The notes beneath the pieces are model-generated. The model made no database searches, was not told the DNA's origin, and worked only from the letters and a program-made list of their open reading frames with translations. Made by a program: the position numbers and the translations under genes. A stretch of DNA of 24,519 nucleotides from a virus: IMG/VR virus record IMGVR_UViG_3300013195_000006, positions 1 to 24,519 of that record; one strand, given 5' to 3'. Below are positions 15,522-23,500 of this stretch, in pieces. How positions within the stretch are numbered: position 1 is the first letter of the stretch; each line of letters opens with the position of its first letter.

Positions 15522-18500
15522 TTATGCTTGAGATTCTGACCAAGAGAGTCTGGAGGAAACACGGAATGGTGAAGTTGCGTCAACTTCAGCAGTGTCAATA
15601 ACGTTGGCACAGATAGTCATAACATCTGGACCATTCGGGAACACATCGTCTCCACCCAAAATAGAGTTACCAAGGTCAACCAGTTCACTTAGATCAAACG
15701 CTGATGATACAGACAGTCTCTTACCGTCAGCGTTTTCAGTACCACCAGTAGCACGGAACTGATAAACAAGAACACCACCATTTACAGTATCGCCTGCCTC
15801 ATGTGGAATATATTGTGACAATGATGGTGTACCAACATCAGAATAAGTTAGATTACTGTTATTGGCATTCAAAAGAACACTGATTGTGGTGTCATGAGTA
15901 ACACTGACGCCCAATTCTTTTAGTTTGAGTTGCATACGATTAATGATGTCTCTTTCACCTAGATCTCCAATAATATTATTATCTACAGACGGTGCCAGAC
16001 GTACACTAATTAGTGGAATTAGATCATTGAGGTCAACATTGACACCTCCCGTTGCTGGACCACCAATACTAACTGCAGTTCCAGATCCTACCTCTGGATA
16101 TACTGCTGGAGCACTATATCCTTCCGAGATTTTGATATACACGTAAATATTGCTACCGCCATATTGAGTGTAAGATACGGTTTCACCATCCAATTCTCCT
16201 CCAGCAGTATAGAGTGGTGTACCAGTAGAGAATTTGGATGCATCGGAAGATAGGAATGAGAGTCTTACATAATATGTTCTATACCTACCCCACCCAGTAC
16301 TTGTAAGCACTGACGCTGCGTTTGTAGTTGCTGTACTAACATCACCGTTTGCAAATGATAATGCATTACCAGCTGCAGTGAATAGATAACTATCATCATT
16401 ATCAAATGTTCCATCCATGATAACTGAGGTTCCCCAGTGGAATAGTGATGGAACAAAGTCTGGTACTGCTTTGTTGAAGACTTCATATCTACCTGGAATA
16501 TTACCAGATCTCATGTACGCTTCATTGATTCTATTATTATGAATAAACTCATGCATATACTTGACATGCCCATAAGTATCCTTGAATCCAAAGCGAATCT
16601 TACCAGCACCATACCAAGAATAATCAAGATAGACCATTTGAATCTTATGAATATCTAGATTGAATGCACTAGGTCCAGTTCCATCTGCTTTATCAATATT
16701 CCACTGACTCTGTGGAACTTTTACATCAACGGTTTTAGTAAGTACCGCACCAACAGTTGTCAATCCTTGATATTTTGGTTGAATGTTTAATATTTTGTCC
16801 GATACAACAGATGTAACTTTATATGACTGACCACGAAGAACAATATAATCTCCAGCAACTAAATCTTTTGTAAATGATGAACCATTACCAGTAATGACAT
16901 TCCTACCATAAACAGCACTTACTGTACCACTCAATTGTTGAACAGAAGATCTTCTTACAGCATATAATTGTTTACCATCATACTCATAAAAGAATCCATT
17001 CTGGAAGTCAAACAATCCACAACGAACACCAGCGTTCTTATATCTGGCGATTGCATATTCAGGAATACCTGTTGGTGATGCCACAGTTACCGATCCAGAT
17101 GCACTGTAAGTAAATGTAAATGCATCAGGAACTGTAGCGACTTCATAGTTTGTTCCATTATATGGATTTGTAATATCGTAATGTGTGACTCCGTTAGTTG
17201 TAGCACTTACAAAGGTATGAGTTGTTGTGTCTGAAGAAGTTCCGACATTTACCTTGATAGTATTTGTGTCTGAATAGAGAACTCTCAGTCGTGCATTGCC
17301 ACCTGCAGGGTCACTTGATCTAGGATATGGGTGATTAGTCGCATGTCCATCTTTTGCACATGTAAATGTGATGCCACCCTCTGCAATTGAAATCTCTTCA
17401 TCGGTATTGATTCCATGACCATTAATGGTTAGAACCAAATCGCCTGTATTTGGATTATAGGTAGCTCCTGTTGGTGTAAGTGATTTTTGTTCTTCTACAC
17501 CTTGAATCAATACATAATTCCCTACTGTCAAACCATGTGGATATTCTGTAGTTGCAGTAACTGTAGATCCAGAACCAGAGATTGTTTTTAGTGGTCTTGC
17601 TGGGTTGAAATTAATAGCAACAGAACATTGAATACCCTTACCTGACTGATAACGGAAATACTTCCTAGTTTGGCGGACAATAGTTGAGTCTGGGGATTTA
17701 CCAGCAGTAATCTCTACACCACCATCAAATGGTCTATGTAGGAATTGACCATCTGCCCTAATGTTGATTTTAGTATCAACGTAGTGGGTTATTCCAGTTC
17801 TAGTTTCAGTCCTTTCTGAATCCAAAGTAAGTTCAGTATCATTGATTACCGAGACAACTCTACTTTCAATGAATGAATTGACTGTGGCTCCAGTAGTAGT
17901 ATATGCGAAAGTATCACCAACTTTATATGCAGAAGCAAATGCAGTATCTGTACCAATAACTTTTGATGATCCTTCAGTAATTGCTACCGTACCACCAGCA
18001 GCAACTCTACCATCAATCGTAGGAATCTTGACTTCATAAACTCCATTTGACGATGGTTGTGCTGTTATAGCATTGGTAGCCGATTGCCAGTCACTAATAC
18101 TAGCACATGGGTAGAAATGTTGATCATCTGCCACATATGCATAATAAGTTGATCCACTAGTGAGACCTGGTACTGCAGCTCCGCTAGTTACGGAGAATAC
18201 AATTGGTGAACCAGATTTTATACCATGACCTGTAGTTTCTTTGAAGTAGTATACTCCATTACCATCATCGATAATATCACTATTTGATGTGTTAGTAAAT
18301 TCAAGTACTCTAGCAGGAACTTTAGAACCAGCATTGATGGACGCAGTATTCGAAGTTACTGAACTTAGTTTGTAATAGTCATCAAAAACACCAGCAGTTT
18401 GGTCAGTTTCTATATCAATAGGTCCTGTTCCAGAACTTGAGAAAACAAATGGTTGTTGATTAGTGTTTTCTAAGGTAATTCTATCTCCGTTTACTACCTT

Positions 18501-20519
18501 TGCTCTAACTTCATTTTGACCAGATGAATTTGGCCAAGAAGCATAACTTCTATCTGCAATAACTTGGTTTACAATAGTTGCTGCCATTTGTGCAGTAGTC
18601 TGATTTGATCCAGAAGGTCCAAATGCACTACCACTTTCACTATCATCGGTCATAAAGAAAGTTTCAATTTTATAGTGCATTCCAGCATTATTATTTGAAT
18701 CTCTACTGTTAAGACTATAAGCTGAATATGACCATGTTCTTTGATACCAATTACTGTTTGTATTATTTGCAAGAGTTCCCCATCCAGTATTGAAAAGGGT
18801 AATATCTAATTCTAAAAATCCAGGACGATTTGAATAACCACCATATTGCCATACTGATGCATATGTATAATACCAACCATTACCTGCACTGATTGGGGTA
18901 TTTTGAGAAGTTCTACTGGTTCTAGAATTATAAAAACTAGTTAGTACTGATTTACTTCTAAAAGTATGATCATATAAGTATGTTCTATTGTATGTCGAAT
19001 CCACAGATGTAAAATCAGTATCGACCTGATGTACTTTAACTAAAAATGGTTGAAACGAATTATCTGTATGCTTCGTATAAGTTTTCCATGCTTTACCTGC
19101 CAATGTGCCAGGAAGACCATTATTGAGAGCCGTACTATTTGCAGTATAAAATGCACCGACATCTACTGCATTTCCTGTATATAATGTACCATAACCTTCA
19201 CCATAGGGATACCAATAATATCCCCCTCGATAAGAACCAAATTGTGACTTTACATCTACCATGAAGTAATTATTATCCCCATCATCACCATATCTCAATT
19301 GTTGATATTGGTAATCTGTACCTCCCCCATACCCACCAACATCGGTAGGACTAATACCATAACTACCATAGACATACACGGCGTATGGAGTATTATTATA
19401 ACGAGTATATATACTCGTCATCCTATCACCAGCAGTTGTTCTGATAGATTCACATGCAGTATTTACGGAATCAAAAACAGCTTGACAATTGGATTCACCT
19501 TGAGCAAGTGGGGCACCTACGGCTGGTGTAGGTAGAGTTCCCCCTGTACCAGGAGTAACATAAATTCTTTGATTATTAACTAGATTATGCTGCTTTAGGA
19601 AAAGTGTATTATCTGCTGTGTTGATGTTTGGACTACCATCTTGAGCATTTGCCGTTGTATTTGTAATTTCAAATTCTTTTTTACCAACAGTATTTGTTAC
19701 ATATATGCTAGTATTTTCTGATAAACCGTGAACAAAATCTGTAGTAAATGTCAGGGTAGATTCTGGAGATGCTTCATTTGTTGCTATACCAGTAGTTTCA
19801 ATATAATCAATATCAGAAGAAGCAAAAAAGGATCCTGGGATAATAGTAGTATATGCCTCTACAATATTTCCTGTTGAGTTCTGTACATCACCCGCTCGAT
19901 ATGAAAATTCTGTAGTAGATGAAACACCAAGAACTAGATACTTACCATTCGCTGTTCTTGATCCAGTTCCTTGAACTTCAATTGGATCTCCCGTAGATAA
20001 GTCATGAGGAATACCAGTCCTTACTGTGATGATGTCGTCATTTTGAATTGTATTGACTTGTTGAATCTCACCGATAGAAACACTAGCTGCTCTGGTATAT
20101 GTTGATGGGATGTTATCTACTAACTCAACTGTTTCCCATTTTGATGACTGAAGACCATATTCAAAGTCAGTATCAATCAAGTTCTCTGGGTTAGAGACTC
20201 TCAGTTTGTTAACTGGGTCAACAAAAGATTCTGAGAAATCAATTTTATCTTCTCTAATATCTAAGAAGATCTGTAGTTCATCATTAGTATTATGTGTTGA
20301 TGTATCAAACTCTAGTGTTAGAGTTGTCTCATCATCTGCTTGATCATATGATGTGCTTCCACCAGTACCTGCTCCAGCAAAGTTATAGATAATGGTGCTT
20401 CTGGTGGTATTAGTGACCAGCAAAAATACTCTCTGTGGGTGGTTACCAGGAACCTTTACAACCCCCGCATTCGCTGCCCCAGGAATAAACTGGTAGTTAT
20501 AAATTAACTTCTTTGCCAT
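15522..20519 (-). CDS. Giant virion structural protein (1665 residues), paralogue of the gene at 4549-10911
   Basis: The protein begins MAKKLIYNYQFIPGAANAG and ends RLSWSESQA. It shares residues about 1-135 (VDPVNKLRVS, LIDTDFEYGLQS) and about 950-1665 (YFRYQSGKG, FQNGFFYEYDG, YAVRRSS, DYSWYGAGKIRFGFKD, PSLFHWGTSVIMDG, IINRMQLKLKE, LGNSILGGD) with the 2120-residue protein downstream. The middle is different. After three degenerate HGL-type units comes a Tyr/Gly/Asn/Ser-rich region at about 340-670 with a single cysteine pair (NCQ...ACE), then more HGL-type units. An insertion of about 100 residues follows the FHWGTSVIMDG block. The role is probably the same as the paralogue, a baseplate- or fibre-associated virion protein with a variable exposed part. 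A late promoter (20557-20550) lies 30 bases before the start; no strong Shine-Dalgarno is close to the ATG. Confidence 0.8.
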   Translation of the reverse strand: MAKKLIYNYQFIPGAANAGVVKVPGNHPQRVFLLVTNTTRSTIIYNFAGAGTGGSTSYDQADDETTLTLEFDTSTHNTNDELQIFLDIREDKIDFSESFVDPVNKLRVSNPENLIDTDFEYGLQSSKWETVELVDNIPSTYTRAASVSIGEIQQVNTIQNDDIITVRTGIPHDLSTGDPIEVQGTGSRTANGKYLVLGVSSTTEFSYRAGDVQNSTGNIVEAYTTIIPGSFFASSDIDYIETTGIATNEASPESTLTFTTDFVHGLSENTSIYVTNTVGKKEFEITNTTANAQDGSPNINTADNTLFLKQHNLVNNQRIYVTPGTGGTLPTPAVGAPLAQGESNCQAVFDSVNTACESIRTTAGDRMTSIYTRYNNTPYAVYVYGSYGISPTDVGGYGGGTDYQYQQLRYGDDGDNNYFMVDVKSQFGSYRGGYYWYPYGEGYGTLYTGNAVDVGAFYTANSTALNNGLPGTLAGKAWKTYTKHTDNSFQPFLVKVHQVDTDFTSVDSTYNRTYLYDHTFRSKSVLTSFYNSRTSRTSQNTPISAGNGWYYTYASVWQYGGYSNRPGFLELDITLFNTGWGTLANNTNSNWYQRTWSYSAYSLNSRDSNNNAGMHYKIETFFMTDDSESGSAFGPSGSNQTTAQMAATIVNQVIADRSYASWPNSSGQNEVRAKVVNGDRITLENTNQQPFVFSSSGTGPIDIETDQTAGVFDDYYKLSSVTSNTASINAGSKVPARVLEFTNTSNSDIIDDGNGVYYFKETTGHGIKSGSPIVFSVTSGAAVPGLTSGSTYYAYVADDQHFYPCASISDWQSATNAITAQPSSNGVYEVKIPTIDGRVAAGGTVAITEGSSKVIGTDTAFASAYKVGDTFAYTTTGATVNSFIESRVVSVINDTELTLDSERTETRTGITHYVDTKINIRADGQFLHRPFDGGVEITAGKSPDSTIVRQTRKYFRYQSGKGIQCSVAINFNPARPLKTISGSGSTVTATTEYPHGLTVGNYVLIQGVEEQKSLTPTGATYNPNTGDLVLTINGHGINTDEEISIAEGGITFTCAKDGHATNHPYPRSSDPAGGNARLRVLYSDTNTIKVNVGTSSDTTTHTFVSATTNGVTHYDITNPYNGTNYEVATVPDAFTFTYSASGSVTVASPTGIPEYAIARYKNAGVRCGLFDFQNGFFYEYDGKQLYAVRRSSVQQLSGTVSAVYGRNVITGNGSSFTKDLVAGDYIVLRGQSYKVTSVVSDKILNIQPKYQGLTTVGAVLTKTVDVKVPQSQWNIDKADGTGPSAFNLDIHKIQMVYLDYSWYGAGKIRFGFKDTYGHVKYMHEFIHNNRINEAYMRSGNIPGRYEVFNKAVPDFVPSLFHWGTSVIMDGTFDNDDSYLFTAAGNALSFANGDVSTATTNAASVLTSTGWGRYRTYYVRLSFLSSDASKFSTGTPLYTAGGELDGETVSYTQYGGSNIYVYIKISEGYSAPAVYPEVGSGTAVSIGGPATGGVNVDLNDLIPLISVRLAPSVDNNIIGDLGERDIINRMQLKLKELGVSVTHDTTISVLLNANNSNLTYSDVGTPSLSQYIPHEAGDTVNGGVLVYQFRATGGTENADGKRLSVSSAFDLSELVDLGNSILGGDDVFPNGPDVMTICANVIDTAEVDATSPFRVSSRLSWSESQA
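17638..17735 (-). repeat. Direct repeat, copy 2, in the 1665-residue gene
   Basis: This is the partner of 6137-6234, with identical 20-base blocks at 17638-17657 and 17716-17735. The two copies are about 11.5 kb apart in direct orientation and flank the LamG, small fibre, 120-residue and CBM-repeat genes. Confidence 0.9.
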
Positions 20520-20549
20520 TTTCTATAAAATGCTGAGATACCTTTTTTA

Positions 20550-20557
20550 TATTTATC
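20550..20557 (-). promoter_or_regulatory. T4-type late promoter (GATAAATA) before the 1665-residue gene
   Basis: The minus strand reads TGATAAATATA. The TGA (20558-20556) is the stop codon of the giant fibre gene, and GATAAATA is one base from the late consensus. The start codon of the next gene is 30 bases further on. Confidence 0.68.
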
Positions 20558-23500
20558 AGGACAATGCAATAGCATATGCAATCGCTGTGGAATCACTGAT
20601 ACCAGCTTGACCACCAGTCACACCAGTTGCAAAGATTTGTCCACTACCATTAATTTGAATTGATGTTCCATCAACTTTTACTGCACCATAAACACTAGTC
20701 GTTGCATTTGGAATACTGGTAAGATAACCAGCGGATGCATGGTCTCCCCAACTATATGCAGTGTTCCAGTTTGATGTATTTGTTGATGTGATTGTTGCTG
20801 CTTCAGAAGCACTGAATACTGGATCCGTTTCAGTTCCTCCTCCACCACCAGAACCAGTATTGTCGGTTCCTGGTGCCCACTTACTACCATCCCACTTCAG
20901 AACATCACCAGTAGATGGTGTGGTGGTAGTTGTATCTACATCAGAAAGAGCATCGATCGAGATTCCATTTAGATCTGATGCTACAACAGTATATGATGTC
21001 AGATAACCAGCAGTGGAGTGATCTCCCCATCCATATGCTGTGTTCCAGTTCGCCGCATTGTTAGTAGTAACGCTATATCCACCAGAACCATCTGTGGTCA
21101 TCAGACCCCCACTAGTAAAGTCACCATCTACAACCACATCAGATGCAGTTGGTGCTGTAACAGCAACGTTAGTTACACCAGTAATTCTACCGTTAGCATC
21201 AACAGTCAACTGTGGAACATTAGTGGCGTTACCATAAGTTGCAGCAGTTACGCCTGTGTTATCCAGTTCATTCGAACCAACAACACCAGAATCAATAGAC
21301 CAGGTTGCACCACTGTTAGAAACAGTGATGTCTCCTTTGTCCCCATCACTAATACTGCCACCACCACCAGAAGAAGCGATAGTAATTGCTTTGGTTGCCG
21401 ATCCAGTATGTGTAGTTGTGGTGGTAAGAGTAATACCTGTACCAGCGATTAGTTCAATCTCATCCTCACCAGATGCAACCAGAGTAGTTTGTCCAGAAAC
21501 ATACCAAGTTTTGAATGCGCTACCAAAGTCAACAAAGGCAACACCACTACCTAAGTCCGTGACATTGAAACCAGTGTTTTTGTCAAACTGCAGTTCAGTG
21601 ATACTTGTAGCAGTAACGTCTACTGTTCCACCACTACCCTGAACCTGCTTGACAGTGATACCACTACTTGATGCTGCAACTGTACCTGGTTCCCATTTAC
21701 CAGCTGTATTATCCCAAACAAGAGCCTGTCCATCTGTTGGTGCAACAGTGGAGGTATCAACATCCGAAAGTTTGTCAATGCTAGATGCTGTGTCAACAAG
21801 CTCAACCCAGTTTCCAGCATGAGCAAAGTAACCTTTACCAGTACCATGAACATGAGCAAACATACCATGATATGTTGATGCACTTGGGAGATCTCCCGTA
21901 GTCGCATACAGGTTAGAGAACAGAATCTTACCTGTAGTGGTAATGTCTCTGGTAGTTGTTGCTCCAAGAGCAAGAACATTATCAAGTGTTTGTGTCTCTG
22001 TATATGAGGTTAAATAACCAGCAGTAGAGTGATCACCCCAACTGTAAGCAGTATTCCAGTTTGTTGAATTATTTGTAGTTACTGTATATGTTCCAGAACC
22101 ATCTGTGGTCATTAGACCAGAAGTGGTGAAATCCCCATCAACAACTACGTCAGCATGAGAAGTTTCTGATGTCAGATAACCTGCAGCACTATGATCACCC
22201 CATCCATATGCAGTATCCCAGTTAGATGAGTTTGCAACTGCAGTGTTTAGTGCAGTAGTTGTAGCAAAAGAAGAAAGATCTGGTGGTGTGTAAGTAAAGA
22301 CACCATTTGCATTATTATATGAAAGACCTGCTGTTCCAGCGGCATTCTGAGTTACAGAGATATCTGCTAGATCAATATAATTAACATTATTAGAAAGATC
22401 ACCTACCTGTACTGGTAGATTGTAATATGTCGATCCATCGTTGGTAAACTCCCATCTATCATTAGTCTCATTCCACTGAATCTTGACGTTTGTGGAAGTA
22501 CCTCTCTCAACTTCCAGATATGCATCCTCTGATGGAGTGCCAGTTACATCCTGATTTAGAGTAATAAACGCAGCGTTTGTGCTGAGGTTAGTTGTGTTAC
22601 TGTAAGTTGTTGTACCAGTAACTGTCAAGTCACCACTAATCGTTAGATCATTAGTGATAGTTTGATTACCATGAGTGTCGAGGAACTGCCTCCATGCAGC
22701 ACCATCATAAACATTCATTCTATCGGTAGACTCATCAAAGTAAATATCACCCGCATCGGTGAGATTTGCAACCATACTATGGGAAGAATTAGTCAATCCC
22801 AGAAGGAGTTTCTTGGGATTTACAGCATTTCCTGCAATTTGTGTTGCAGTAATAGTCTGATCAGCAATCTTTGCAGCAGTTACTGCATCATCTGCAATAT
22901 GTGCAGTATCAATAGATCCATCAACATAGTGCTCAGAGTCAATCGAATCATCAGCAATTTTTGTTCCATCAATTGCATCGGCAGCAATCTTTGCAGTAGT
23001 AACTTGAGAATCACCAATGTGTGCGGTATCAATAGATCCATCGACATAGTGTTCCGAATCAATAGAATCGTCAGCGATCTTTGCACCAGTTACTGCATCG
23101 GCAGCAAGTTTTCCAGTGGTTACATTAGCGTCAGCAATCTTAGCGGTAGTAACATTAGCATCAGCGATCTTCGCTGTTGTTACATTAGCGTCAGCGATCT
23201 TACCTTCAGTAACTGCAGAACCAGCAATATGTGCAGTATCAATAGAACCATCTACATAATGCTCTGAATCGATTGAATCATCAGCAATCTTTGCACCTGT
23301 TACTGCATCAGCATTGAGTTTTGCAGTGGTTACTGCCTGGTTGGCAAGTTTTTCTGAAGTTACATTTCCATTAACAATTTTACCTGTAGTGACCGATAAC
23401 GCTACTAGTTGGTCGGTATCAACAGAAGCATTAGCAAGCTTGTCGTTGGTTACTGCATTATCTTTGATGTGATTCGTATCGACTGCTCTATCCGCATCAA

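Noticed and set aside
15522-20519. Diversity-generating retroelement acting on the variable proteins
   Set aside because: No reverse transcriptase, template repeat or C-type-lectin-like variable end is seen; the paralogues differ by whole domains rather than by adenine-directed point changes.
22662-23267. Plus-strand open frame of 201 codons opposite the fibre repeats
   Set aside because: It is the antisense shadow of the decapeptide repeats (repetitive Ser/Ile/Asn/Cys composition) and has no ribosome binding site or neighbours on that strand. Other plus-strand frames in the window are shadows too.
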